Shown here piece by piece: positions 24,865 through 33,592 of a DNA stretch of 55,824 bases; the first letter of the stretch is position 1; every line of letters starts with the position of its first letter. Position numbers and translations under genes: made by a program. Below the pieces are notes generated by a model. It made no database searches. It was not told the origin of the DNA and saw only the letters and a list, made by a program, of their open reading frames with translations. This stretch comes from an uncultured bacterium (GTDB lineage: Bacteria; Cyanobacteriota; Vampirovibrionia; Gastranaerophilales; Gastranaerophilaceae), in NCBI GenBank assembly GCA_949290355.1, contig CASERN010000001.1:1-55824 (forward strand). The letters run 5' to 3'.

Positions 24865-25545
24865 TTATTCCATGATTATTCTTGCAGGATAATTATTCCT
24901 TAACAACTCATTTGCAACGCTTTGAGCTTTTTCCCTTGAAGAATAAGAGCCGATCTGAATAGTATAAGCACCCCCGATATTTCTAACAAATGGAGAAATA
25001 TTCAAACCTGATTCAGCAATAATCCCTTTAGCAACTTCAGCTTGTTCTTTAGTTGAATAATAACCTACAACTACTTTTGCAGAAGCAGATTGCGAGATAT
25101 TAGAAGCAGGTCTCGGAGATGGAGAAGCTGTTTCTGCAGGCTTTGGATTTGCTTCAGCATCAGGTAGTTTAACCGGCTGTTCATCTTTCACAGGTATAGA
25201 ATCACTATTTTCTTTTTTATGATCAGGAATTACGACTTTTTCATCCAATTCCGGCGCAAAAGTCCCTTGTTCATTACTTTTCCCTTCATCTTCCATTTGC
25301 AGCAATTTTAACCTATCGTCTACTGAACTTTTTTCATCAGCATCTGAAGCAACAGAAGATACTTCATCTTCACCTATTGATACATCAACCTCTGGAGAAA
25401 TTTGTTTTGCAATTCCCAGAAATAATAAAAGTAATATAAAAAATGCTGAAACAAAAATTATAATCCCTTCATTAGGGTTTTTGGTAACCTTTTTTTGATA
25501 ATCTTTATAACTTATATGCGAAGGTTTCTTTAAATCTTCTTCCAT
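24865..25545 (-). CDS. SPOR domain membrane protein
   Basis: This 226-residue bitopic protein has a cytoplasmic N-terminus, one membrane helix (about 28-46, IIIFVSAFFILLLLFLGIA), and a long acidic, Pro/Ser-rich linker. A C-terminal SPOR domain (about 150-226) includes VVVGYYSTKEQAEVAKGII and YTIQIGSYSSREKAQSVANELL. SPOR domains bind denuded glycans of septal peptidoglycan, so it probably localises to the division site. Its ATG overlaps the DUF366 stop (TAATG). It is the last gene of HEAT-queC-DUF366-SPOR. Confidence 0.85.
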   Translation of the reverse strand: MEEDLKKPSHISYKDYQKKVTKNPNEGIIIFVSAFFILLLLFLGIAKQISPEVDVSIGEDEVSSVASDADEKSSVDDRLKLLQMEDEGKSNEQGTFAPELDEKVVIPDHKKENSDSIPVKDEQPVKLPDAEANPKPAETASPSPRPASNISQSASAKVVVGYYSTKEQAEVAKGIIAESGLNISPFVRNIGGAYTIQIGSYSSREKAQSVANELLRNNYPARIIME

Positions 25546-26099
25546 TATACACCTCTAACTTTTGTTGATGCCATTATTATATCATCAATTTCTTCAGAAT
25601 ATTTTTTCATAACTTCCTGAGCGAACTTTTTAATATCAGAGATTCCAAGTTCGCTTGATAACCCGCTCACACTGATAGGAGCTCCTTCTGAATAAATATT
25701 TAAACCTGTATGAATTAATATTGAATTTACCGATTTTGTTGCAATTGAAACAGATAATTTCTTTCCATCAAAAAATAAATCATCTCCATTTCTTGTTATA
25801 TTAAATCCTCGCTTTTCCAAAGCTTCTTTAATTATGCACATTAATAGACGCTGTCTAAAAACGCCCTCTATAAGCCCTACATTAAATTGCTCGGAAATAA
25901 AACTCAACATTAATTTGCTATATATTGGTTCGTTATTTATAACATCTTCAATATCGACCATTTCTGACAACTTTACATCACATTCTCCGATAAATGCAAC
26001 AATTGAATCTCCCTGTATATTAAAATTCTTATAAACCCAGTGAGGCGAAAGCTGCCATCCTTCATATTTTATTTCTTTTTCTATTAAATGAGTTTTCAA
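25545..26099 (-). CDS. DUF366 family protein
   Basis: The 184-residue sequence follows the DUF366 (COG2029) pattern. Visible segments are LSPHWVYKNFNIQGDSIVAFIGECDVKLSEMVDIEDV, then FRQRLLMCIIKEAL, GDDLFFDGKKLSVSIATKS, LIHTGLNI and a terminal STKVRGV. No enzymatic activity is established for the family, to my knowledge. Here it is translationally coupled to queC (ATGA overlap) upstream and to a SPOR gene (TAATG) downstream. The coupling suggests a link with 7-deazaguanine metabolism, but that is inference. Confidence 0.75.
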   Translation of the reverse strand: MKTHLIEKEIKYEGWQLSPHWVYKNFNIQGDSIVAFIGECDVKLSEMVDIEDVINNEPIYSKLMLSFISEQFNVGLIEGVFRQRLLMCIIKEALEKRGFNITRNGDDLFFDGKKLSVSIATKSVNSILIHTGLNIYSEGAPISVSGLSSELGISDIKKFAQEVMKKYSEEIDDIIMASTKVRGV

Positions 26100-26767
26100 A
26101 ACAACTCCTTTATATAATACAAGTCATGGTTATTTTTTAAAGCATTTTTTAATCTCAAGCATGATTCACAGCGTCCACAATGCTTTTCTCCCCCGTTGTA
26201 ACAGCTTCTCACATACTTCAAAGGGATATTATTTTCTAATGCCAGTTTTACTATATCATTTTTATCTGAATTTATCAAGGGTGCAACAGTTTTAGGATGT
26301 TTTAAAGTCGAAAATTCAAACTCTGCATTAACTCTTTCTAAAAAATCCTGTGTATTATCAGGGAAAGTATTAGCTTCTTCTTTATTTGCACCAATAATTA
26401 TATAATCATATCCATCACCATCTGCAAATGCTGCGGCAATATTTAAAAATAATCCATTACGATTTGGGACCCAAACACTTTTAGCAGAAACATTATCCCC
26501 AAACAAAGTATCACTTTCAGGGACAGACTCATTACTAACTAACGATGTATGAGTAACATCTTTTAGCCAATTTAAAGTAATCACTTTGTGTGATATATTG
26601 TAATAATTACAAATATTTTTTGAAGCTTCAATTTCATATTGAGCAGATTTTTGACCGTAATCAAAAGTTAATGCTAAAGAAATATTATGAGATTTTTTAC
26701 ATAATCCAAGACTAACAAGAGAATCAAGTCCTCCTGACAATAAAATTATTCCTTTTTTATCAGGCAT
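26096..26767 (-). CDS. queC: 7-cyano-7-deazaguanine (preQ0) synthase
   Basis: QueC converts 7-carboxy-7-deazaguanine to preQ0 using ATP and ammonia, on the way to queuosine. The sequence has the PP-loop ILLSGGLDSLVSLG near the N-terminus, FDYGQKSAQYE, PNRNGLFLNIAAAFAD and the zinc-binding CYNGGEKHCGRCESCLR near the C-terminus. I prefer ATG 26767 (MPDKKGIILLSGG), since the family loop starts within about ten residues of the N-terminus; ATGs at 26776 and 26782 are possible. The gene overlaps the HEAT gene by 8 bases. queD, queE and queF are not in the window. Confidence 0.92.
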   Translation of the reverse strand: MPDKKGIILLSGGLDSLVSLGLCKKSHNISLALTFDYGQKSAQYEIEASKNICNYYNISHKVITLNWLKDVTHTSLVSNESVPESDTLFGDNVSAKSVWVPNRNGLFLNIAAAFADGDGYDYIIIGANKEEANTFPDNTQDFLERVNAEFEFSTLKHPKTVAPLINSDKNDIVKLALENNIPLKYVRSCYNGGEKHCGRCESCLRLKNALKNNHDLYYIKELF

Positions 26768-27704
26768 CTTCCTCATCCTCATACTCTGATATCATAGAAA
26801 CGGCTTCAAACTTTAATTTATCTGAAAATTCCGACCCATTTGCTACTTCATCCAAAATCTCACGTCCTACCAAATTGTATAAAGCGATTAATGCATTTTT
26901 TTTAACTTCTTCATTCTTATCTTCCAACAAACAAGTCTTTATAACATCTACAGCTTGAGGGTTCTCACTATCCATTATTGCCTCAATTGCATTTATTCTT
27001 ATTTGCGGAGACTCGTCTACCAAAGAATTTTTTAACGCATTAAACACCCTGTCATTATTATCTAATCGCAATTTCCCCAAAGCTTCGATTACTCGCTCTT
27101 TTAAAAATGTAAATTTATCCCATATACCTTTTTGTGTTTCTAAAATACTAACTAAAGGATCTACTGCTCGCAAATCCCCAAGCATACCTAATGCAGAAGC
27201 AGCAGTCTCTCTCAAATATACCGATTTTTCCTCCTCATCTTGAACAACTTCTATTAATGGCGCTACTGCATAGCGATCTCCGATTCTTCCTAAAGCATCA
27301 GCACATGAAAGACGAACTTTATAATTTTCATCTTTATTATTCAAGCAATATAAAAGAGCTGTTACTGCCGAAGTATCTTTCAAATTAGCTATAGCTCTGG
27401 CACACAATGCTCTAACATTTATATAAGCATCTTTATTATCATTAATGTTTTTCATCAATAATAAATCTAATAAAGGTTCTAAAGACGATTTATCTCTAAT
27501 TCTATCAATACACTGTATTAACGCCATCAATACATCCGAAGATTTTGATAAGGTCAAAAAATAATTATAAATTTTTACCAAATTATCTCTTTCATAAACA
27601 GTATCCAAGTCTAATATTTTTTGGATAACAGAACTTGCATCAGACTCATCAGTCAAGTTACATTCCTTAGCTATTAAATCTAAATCCAAGTAATCTTTTT
27701 CCAC
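26760..27704 (-). CDS. HEAT-repeat (PBS-lyase-like) scaffold protein
   Basis: This 314-residue protein is built of about seven HEAT-like repeats. Examples are RALCARAIANLKDTSAVTALLYCL, RLSCADALGRIGDRYAVAPLIEVV, RETAASALGMLGDLRAVDPLVSIL and RINAIEAIMDSENPQAVDVIKTCL. The pattern is that of E-Z/PBS lyase HEAT repeats, common in cyanobacterial relatives, but lyase activity is not implied. It is probably a protein-protein scaffold. It heads the operon with queC, DUF366 and SPOR genes. Confidence 0.8.
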   Translation of the reverse strand: MEKDYLDLDLIAKECNLTDESDASSVIQKILDLDTVYERDNLVKIYNYFLTLSKSSDVLMALIQCIDRIRDKSSLEPLLDLLLMKNINDNKDAYINVRALCARAIANLKDTSAVTALLYCLNNKDENYKVRLSCADALGRIGDRYAVAPLIEVVQDEEEKSVYLRETAASALGMLGDLRAVDPLVSILETQKGIWDKFTFLKERVIEALGKLRLDNNDRVFNALKNSLVDESPQIRINAIEAIMDSENPQAVDVIKTCLLEDKNEEVKKNALIALYNLVGREILDEVANGSEFSDKLKFEAVSMISEYEDEEDA

Positions 27705-27765
27705 CGTTATACCCCATCTTTACAACAAAATATACTATAAAATTTAAAATATTTCAAGAGAAACT

Positions 27766-27799
27766 AAAAACTTCTACTATTCTAATAGTAGAAGTTTTT
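27766..27799. terminator. Perfect 15-bp stem terminator
   Basis: AAAAACTTCTACTAT (27766-27780) pairs perfectly with ATAGTAGAAGTTTTT (27785-27799) across a TCTA loop, and it reads as a terminator on both strands. It ends the minus-strand gene pair 29584-27819... coming from the right. Confidence 0.85.
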
Positions 27800-27818
27800 A
27801 GCATTTATTTTTTTTATT

Positions 27819-28772
27819 CTACGCAACTTGTTTTGCTTCTTTTTTGTTTTGTTTGTGAGCCAAGTATTTTTCACACAACATATTAGCAGGTTTTGTTACA
27901 ACGACTGGAACAAAGAATCTGTATACAAAGCCAAATACAAGCATTGATCTTAAAAGTCCCATACCCTTAACTTTTCCTGCCAATTCACTTGACAATGGAT
28001 TCATCTTTTTATCTTTCACAAGTTTTTCAATAAACTTATCCAAATTTATTTTAGGTATAGATTTTAATTTATCATCACTATTATTAATTGCTTTTTTAAT
28101 ATTACGAGTCAAAATTGTATAAGTATCTTCAGAAAGCCCCATTGTCGCTTTTACATCTTCCGCGAATTTAAAAACATCAAGATCCGGGGTCTTTTTCAGC
28201 TCGTTATTTACTTTATTTATAGCAACTTTTAAATCTTTAAAATTCTTTTCGAATTTACCATCCTCAACCTGCAAACCGACAAATTTTGCTGTAACGTTTT
28301 CCCACCAGTTTTCCATATATTTATCTAATGTGCAAGCACCTATAGTTGAAACTAAGAAGGTCAAACCTTGGTTTACTGCAAGTGTATTTTTTCTATCTTT
28401 CTCTAATTTATCATTAGTTAATGTTTTTTCCATATATAGACCGCTTGTTATCAATGAGCCTATTATCAAACACTGTTGAAATAAATTATTACTGTTTTTC
28501 AATTTATCGGCAACATAACCTAAAGCTTTGCTATCAACTACTTTTGATGTAAAATGTTTCGCGATTTTATCAGTTACATTGTCATAAAAATCAGAAAAAG
28601 GCTTAAAGAAAGATGATCTTTTACTTTCTTCTGCTGCAAGTTTGATAAGCGCATCTTCTGTATCTAATACAGTTGATACAGGATTACCTGTAAAACTTTG
28701 AGGTTTAGGGGTACACTGATTGAATTTCTGATTATATCTGTTTATAGGATTAGTGTTAAAAGTAACGTTCAT
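27819..28772 (-). CDS. Hypothetical membrane-associated protein with N-terminal FTG motif
   Basis: The 317-residue protein starts MNVTFNTNPINRYNQ with an FTG string at about 27-29. It contains two or three hydrophobic segments (LFQQCLIIGSLITSGLY; LAVNQGLTFLVSTIGACTL; a late LVFGFVYRFFVPVVV) between charged helical stretches. A GGAGG box lies seven bases before its ATG, which shares a base with the stop of the upstream gene. Strings LTNDKLE and NQGLTFL recur in the small proteins at 1631 and 16270. I know of no characterised family; it probably belongs to a lineage-specific membrane family. Confidence 0.55.
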   Translation of the reverse strand: MNVTFNTNPINRYNQKFNQCTPKPQSFTGNPVSTVLDTEDALIKLAAEESKRSSFFKPFSDFYDNVTDKIAKHFTSKVVDSKALGYVADKLKNSNNLFQQCLIIGSLITSGLYMEKTLTNDKLEKDRKNTLAVNQGLTFLVSTIGACTLDKYMENWWENVTAKFVGLQVEDGKFEKNFKDLKVAINKVNNELKKTPDLDVFKFAEDVKATMGLSEDTYTILTRNIKKAINNSDDKLKSIPKINLDKFIEKLVKDKKMNPLSSELAGKVKGMGLLRSMLVFGFVYRFFVPVVVTKPANMLCEKYLAHKQNKKEAKQVA

Positions 28773-29584
28773 TATTTAACACCTCCTTTAAATTGAGAAA
28801 AAATCGGTTTTTCTACAAAATCCATAGCTTTAGGCTCCATATTTTTATTCTCCGCTACAGTGTCTGGTTTCTTTTTCTTTTCAACTCCAAATACATATTT
28901 TAATATTGGAGGGATTAACGCAATGGTCAAAATTGATCTTGGTACTGCAATAATCCAATCCGGAATATTTTTAGCTAATATTTCCAAATTATCTTTATGC
29001 TTCATAACATATTTATATAATTCTCTTGATTTTCTGTTAATTATTACACCTGATTCATTTCTGAGGTTTGCACGTTTTTCTAAAGCTTCTTGAACTCTAT
29101 GTATTTTGGAGAGTTTTTTACTTCCATATTTTTCAGGATTGCTAAATAGAGCTTTAACAGATGAATCTAGAGGGCTAGTTAAAAGAGTAGAGGCAACAAA
29201 GCCTAAAATAGCAGATGCCATAGAATGACCAGATGCATAAATTTTATCTTCTTTATCTTTTTTCCCAGGAAGAGCCATAATCATTGTAGGTCTCAAAACA
29301 CCTGCTAGAACAAGTGCAACTAATGCACTGGTTGAAATATTATGTTCATAGGAATAGGTTAAAAATTTATTAAACCATTTTTTTGTCAATATTCCACCTT
29401 TTTTCATAACAGTTGTGGCAGCTTCACTCTTTCCCGTAAAACTGCCACAATAATCTGCATTATATCCTCTTTTATCATCATACATACCCACGCTATTCTT
29501 CTCTTTATAATTATGAGATTCCGAGCGGAGTCCAAACTTACCCTGCTTAAGGGTCATATCACGTTGTACTAAGTTTATTTTCAT
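28772..29584 (-). CDS. Hypothetical membrane protein with N-terminal FTG motif
   Basis: This 270-residue protein has a polar N-terminus with FTG at about residues 49-51, then hydrophobic segments STSALVALVLAGVLRPTMIMAL, SGHSMASAILGFVASTLL and a late ILTIALIPPILKYVFG. Charged helices separate them. It is translationally coupled to the next gene by a TAATG overlap, so the two products are probably partners. The segment between the first two membrane helices is lysine-rich. No known family is recognised. A GGTGA stretch serves as a weak ribosome-binding site. Confidence 0.55.
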   Translation of the reverse strand: MKINLVQRDMTLKQGKFGLRSESHNYKEKNSVGMYDDKRGYNADYCGSFTGKSEAATTVMKKGGILTKKWFNKFLTYSYEHNISTSALVALVLAGVLRPTMIMALPGKKDKEDKIYASGHSMASAILGFVASTLLTSPLDSSVKALFSNPEKYGSKKLSKIHRVQEALEKRANLRNESGVIINRKSRELYKYVMKHKDNLEILAKNIPDWIIAVPRSILTIALIPPILKYVFGVEKKKKPDTVAENKNMEPKAMDFVEKPIFSQFKGGVK

Positions 29585-29755
29585 TTTTTCACCAAATTTA
29601 AACTATATGTCTTCTACATTTATTGTAAAACAAAGGAAAAATTTTTTTGCCATGTTTTTTAAGAAACTTTACATTATTTTATTTATTTTTGCAAAAACGC
29701 TTGAACAAATTATTATTCAAGCGTTTTTTACAATATTTAAATTTTTAATATTTGC

Positions 29756-30586
29756 TTACATATCAAGAGCCAAGTCCAAAGTCGGAGCTTTTGCAACAAT
29801 TGCACTTGATGATATTATATCAACACCAGTAGATGCAATTGCATTAACCGTATCTAATTTTACATTCCCGCTTGCTTCAACAACAGCCTGATGATTAATA
29901 ATTTCTACAGCTTGTTTCATTTGATCAACAGACATATTATCAAGCATAATTATATCAGCCTTTACCGAAACTGCCTCTTTTACCTGCTCCAAAGTATCAC
30001 ATTCTACTTCGATTTTGTGAGCATGAGATATATTTTTTCTTAATTTATTAACTGCTTTTGTCAAAGACCCTGCAAGTCTAATATGATTATCTTTAATCAT
30101 TGCACAGTCTGATAAATTAAATCTGTGCAACGCACCACCACCTATTTTTACAGAATATTTTTCAAACGCTCTGAAATTTGGAGTGGTCTTTCTTGTATCT
30201 ACAATCTTTGCCGAATATGGTGCTATTGCATCTTGATATTTTCTAGTTTCAGATGCAATACCTGACATTCTTTGAATATAATTCAAAGCTACCCTTTCTC
30301 CCATAAGCAAATCCTTTGCAGGTCCTGAGATATCAGCGATTTTATCACCTTTTTTAATCTTATCACCATCTTTAAAATAAAATTTTATTTCTACTTTATC
30401 CGACAATGTCTCATATACAGCTTTGAAAACATCACATCCGCAAAGCACGCCATCACTGCGAGTATTGAGTTCTCCAACTAAAAAATCATCCTCACTTGCA
30501 AGATTTTCGGTTGTAATATCGCCATATCCAATATCTTCCATTAATGCCATTTTTACATGGTCTTTTACATAAAATTTACTTAACAA
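29756..30586 (-). CDS. nadC: Nicotinate-nucleotide pyrophosphorylase (carboxylating)
   Basis: NadC makes nicotinate mononucleotide from quinolinate and PRPP. The sequence has MALMEDIGYGDITTENL, ERVALNYIQRMSGIAS, VDTRKTTPNFR, EKYSVKIGGGALHRFNLSD, MIKDNHI and VEVECDTLEQ-like residues, and it ends in the typical DIISSSAIVAKAPTLDLALDM. I choose a TTG start at 30586, nine bases after AAGGAG inside the end of nadB. It gives 276 residues; the more distal ATG would lie too far inside nadB. Overlap with nadB is 11 bases. Confidence 0.93.
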   Translation of the reverse strand: MLSKFYVKDHVKMALMEDIGYGDITTENLASEDDFLVGELNTRSDGVLCGCDVFKAVYETLSDKVEIKFYFKDGDKIKKGDKIADISGPAKDLLMGERVALNYIQRMSGIASETRKYQDAIAPYSAKIVDTRKTTPNFRAFEKYSVKIGGGALHRFNLSDCAMIKDNHIRLAGSLTKAVNKLRKNISHAHKIEVECDTLEQVKEAVSVKADIIMLDNMSVDQMKQAVEIINHQAVVEASGNVKLDTVNAIASTGVDIISSSAIVAKAPTLDLALDM

Positions 30587-32192
30587 AATCAAGCACTCCT
30601 TGTTCTTTAGTAATAACACTATGTACACATTTTTCAGATGTTTCCGGATAATCAGTTCTATAATGTGCACCCCTTGACTCTTTCCTCAATAATGCACAAT
30701 TTGCAATAAGCATACCGACTATAAGCATATTTCTGAATTCATACTCTTCTCTATTCAAACATTTATGCATACGTGGAAATTCTTTTTGTAAATTTTTTAA
30801 TTCACTTATTGCTGTCATCAGAGATTTTTCATCACGGAAAATACCTACATTATCCCACATGATATCTTTTAATCTTTCTTTCATCTGTGGAATATTCAAT
30901 TCATCCAAAATTAAATCTTCATTTGAATAATTATCAATTATGGATTTAATACTTTCATTAATTTGTTTTGGAGTTTTTAGCTCTATTGACTTTAGATATT
31001 CTGATACAGAATAAGCACATACAACACATTCCAATAAAGAATTGCTAGCCAATCTGTTTCCTCCATGCAAACCTGTGCAAGCAACTTCTCCTATTGCATA
31101 TAAACCTTTTATTGAAGTTTCTCCTCTTAAATTTGCTTTTACACCACCCATATAATAATGAGCTGCAGGAGCTACAGGGATAAAATCATGAGCAATATCA
31201 ATACCAATTTCCAAACATTTTTTAGAAATTGTAGGGAAACGCCTTGTTAATTTAGTACTGTCTATACATGTCGCATTCAAGTACACATTATCTACATTAT
31301 TTTCCTTCATTTCATTAAAATTAGCTCTTGTTACAATATCTCTTGGGGCAAGTTCTCTACGATCATCATATTTAGACATAAACTCAACACCATCTGCATC
31401 ACAAAGTTTTGCTCCTTCTCCTCTAACGGCTTCAGAAATTAAAAAGCGGTTTTCTCCTGTATCAACAGCTAGAGCAGTAGGATGGAATTGAACAAATTCC
31501 ATATCCTGCATTAATGCACCAGCCTTGTATGCCAATGCAACACCATCTCCTGTTGCGCCAATCGGGTTTGTTGTATATTTATACAACTGACCGATTCCAC
31601 CTGTTGCTAAAATAACGACCGGAGAATATATGGTCTCATACTCTTGAGTATTATCATTATACACAATTACGCCTTTACATTCTCCCGATGTAACCAAAAG
31701 TTCAACGGCATCTGTATCTTCATATATTTCAATATTTTCATTTTCACTTACTTTTTTACAAAGAGCCAATTCTATCATTCTGCCAGTAGCATCGCCTCCT
31801 GAATGAAGAATTCTTCTTACACTATGAGCAGCTTCTTTAGTAAAGCAAAAATTATTGTTTTCATCACGATCAAATTCAACACCAAATTTCAACAAATCTT
31901 TAACTACTTTATCTGAATTTTCTGATATAAATTTAACCGTATTAAATTCACTTAATCCTGCTCCGGCTTTAATTGTATCTGATATATGAGAAGACGTTGA
32001 ATCAGCTTTATTTTCTTTTAATACTGCGACCATTCCGCCTTGAGCATATTTAGAATTACTTTCTCCCAATTTTGATTTTGTAACTAATAATAATCCATCA
32101 GGCAATTTAACTTGTTGTTCCATTTTTAATGCAGAATAAAGCCCTGCTATGCCACTTCCTATTATTATTGTTGAATATTTTGAATATCTCAT
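30576..32192 (-). CDS. nadB: L-aspartate oxidase
   Basis: NadB oxidises L-aspartate to iminoaspartate, the first step of de novo NAD synthesis. The 538-residue flavoprotein has the FAD dinucleotide loop IIIGSGIAGLYSAL, SNSKYAQGGMVAV, HSVRRILHSGGDATGRMI, QFHPTAL, APAAHYYMGG and GLYAIGEVACTGLHGGNRLASNSLLE, then a succinate-dehydrogenase-like C-terminal helical domain. ATG 32192 with AAGG upstream is preferred over an upstream TTG. It is co-transcribed with nadC; nadA is not in the window. Confidence 0.94.
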   Translation of the reverse strand: MRYSKYSTIIIGSGIAGLYSALKMEQQVKLPDGLLLVTKSKLGESNSKYAQGGMVAVLKENKADSTSSHISDTIKAGAGLSEFNTVKFISENSDKVVKDLLKFGVEFDRDENNNFCFTKEAAHSVRRILHSGGDATGRMIELALCKKVSENENIEIYEDTDAVELLVTSGECKGVIVYNDNTQEYETIYSPVVILATGGIGQLYKYTTNPIGATGDGVALAYKAGALMQDMEFVQFHPTALAVDTGENRFLISEAVRGEGAKLCDADGVEFMSKYDDRRELAPRDIVTRANFNEMKENNVDNVYLNATCIDSTKLTRRFPTISKKCLEIGIDIAHDFIPVAPAAHYYMGGVKANLRGETSIKGLYAIGEVACTGLHGGNRLASNSLLECVVCAYSVSEYLKSIELKTPKQINESIKSIIDNYSNEDLILDELNIPQMKERLKDIMWDNVGIFRDEKSLMTAISELKNLQKEFPRMHKCLNREEYEFRNMLIVGMLIANCALLRKESRGAHYRTDYPETSEKCVHSVITKEQGVLDFVK

Positions 32193-32280
32193 TTTATTAA
32201 CCTTATGTATATTTACCAATTACATAATAATCCAAAAGATTTTATTTTGCTATTGTTAAATATTAAGATTTAATTAAATT

Positions 32281-32311
32281 AAAAAGGCCTCTTTTAAAGA
32301 GGCCTTTTATT
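32281..32311. terminator. Intrinsic terminator after the 32312 gene
   Basis: AAAAGGCCTCTTT and AAAGAGGCCTTTT form a stem of about 12 bp with almost no loop and T residues on both sides. It lies directly at the 3' end of the minus-strand gene. Confidence 0.8.
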
Positions 32312-32650
32312 TTATGCTTTTGGAGCAGGTGGTTGATTATTTGGTTTGTCTAATGGAGATTGAGGGCCCATTGGGCTAGGAGCATCTAATCTGTGATGCT
32401 TATGATGAGGTCTATCAGGTCTAAAATCTCTTTTAGGAGGTATAGCTTGATATCCATCAAAATGTCTTACAGCCTCAAATCTTGGTGGTGGAGGCGGACA
32501 ATGTTTAAATTTTGGTTTGACTGCTGAACTATACAAACATAACGCAACCAAACACCCCAAAAAAGATGCCAAAATAGTCAATAAAAATTGTTTCAAATCT
32601 GGACTTAATACAAATTTTTCTTGCTTTTCTTCTTTAATTTCTTCTGTCAT
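32312..32650 (-). CDS. Membrane-anchored Pro/His-rich small protein
   Basis: The 112 residues comprise a charged cytoplasmic start (MTEEIKEEKQEKF), one membrane helix (about 20-45, LLTILASFLGCLVALCLYSSAV) and a tail of low complexity rich in proline, histidine and arginine (HCPPPPPRF, RPDRPHHKHHR, NNQPPAPKA). The tail is probably disordered and outside the membrane; clustered histidines could bind metal. No family recognised. It has its own ribosome-binding site (GGAGAAATT) and terminator. Confidence 0.6.
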   Translation of the reverse strand: MTEEIKEEKQEKFVLSPDLKQFLLTILASFLGCLVALCLYSSAVKPKFKHCPPPPPRFEAVRHFDGYQAIPPKRDFRPDRPHHKHHRLDAPSPMGPQSPLDKPNNQPPAPKA

Positions 32651-32845
32651 AATTTCTCCTTCTTAATCAACAAAAAATTAGGCTTTACATTTATAAAACG
32701 AAAATGAAAAAATTTTGTTCATTTTAAATTATAATACAAATTTTATTTCCAAATTAACTCTCAATAATATTGTCGTTTTATTTTCATATAAAAGGGATTA
32801 ATTACACTGCAAAAAATCTTATAAGTAATATAGGGAGAATTTACT

Positions 32846-33505
32846 ATGACAATAAATGTATTACTTGTAGAAGATCAAAAACTTATACGTGTAGGTCTTA
32901 AATCACTATTTGAAGGGCAAGAAGAAATTATAGTTTCTTCAGAAGCACAAAGCGGGAAAGAAGCTGTAGAAAAATTTAAAATATCACATCCGAATGTTGT
33001 GGTTATGGATATAGGTCTCCCTGATATTTCAGGGATAGAAGCTACAAAAAGGATTCTTGAATTAAATAATAAAGCAAAAGTAATAATACTTACATCTCAT
33101 TTAAGTGAGCAAGAAATAATTGATGCCCTTCATGCCGGAGCTTGTGCTTATGTAATGAAAGATATTAGCACAGATGCATTAAAAATGATTATAAAAACAG
33201 TCGATCAAGGAGCAATGTGGCTTGATCCTCAAGTGGTTCCGATATTGAGAGAAAAAAACTGTGGAGTAATCCCCCCAAGACAAATGTCAAGAGCAATGTT
33301 TAAAGAACAACATGCAAATTTAACTCAAAGAGAATATGAAGTTTTAAAGCTAGTTGTAGATGGCCTATCCAACAATGAAATCGCTCAGGAATTAACTATT
33401 TCAGAGCATACTGCCAAGGCGCATGTTTGTAATATAATTCAAAAACTCGTAGTTGATGACAGAACACAAGCCGCAGTAAAAGCTCTAAAAGAAGGATTAG
33501 TATAA
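32846..33505 (+). CDS. NarL/FixJ-type response regulator
   Basis: The 219-residue protein has an N-terminal receiver domain (LLVEDQKLIRVGLKSL; phosphoacceptor Asp in VVVMDIGLPDISG near residue 55; the conserved Thr in VIILTSH and Lys in YVMKDIS). A C-terminal LuxR-type helix-turn-helix follows (LTQREYEVLKLVVDGLSNNEIAQELTISEHTAKAHVCNIIQKL). No sensor kinase is adjacent, so the input is unknown. GGGAG precedes the ATG. A SulP transporter gene follows after 87 bases. Confidence 0.9.
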   Translation: MTINVLLVEDQKLIRVGLKSLFEGQEEIIVSSEAQSGKEAVEKFKISHPNVVVMDIGLPDISGIEATKRILELNNKAKVIILTSHLSEQEIIDALHAGACAYVMKDISTDALKMIIKTVDQGAMWLDPQVVPILREKNCGVIPPRQMSRAMFKEQHANLTQREYEVLKLVVDGLSNNEIAQELTISEHTAKAHVCNIIQKLVVDDRTQAAVKALKEGLV

Positions 33506-33527
33506 AAATAAATAAATAAACAATAGT

Positions 33528-33583
33528 CCCCTTGTAAAATTTTAAATATTTTGTTATATAAATATCTGAAAACTTATAAGGGG
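33528..33583 (+). promoter_or_regulatory. Possible hairpin sequestering the sulP ribosome-binding site
   Basis: CCCCTTGTAA (33528-33537) can pair over ten positions (one G-T) with TTATAAGGGG (33574-33583), which contains the sulP ribosome-binding site AAGGGG. Within the loop TTGTAA (33533-33538) and TATAAA (33557-33562) could form a promoter whose transcripts would lack the left arm. Confidence 0.35.
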
Positions 33584-33592
33584 ATTAATACT

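Noticed and set aside
29607-29891. Plus-strand ORF with hydrophobic start between the 28772 gene and nadC
   Set aside because: Its second half is the exact antisense of the conserved nadC C-terminus, and its start lacks a ribosome-binding site.
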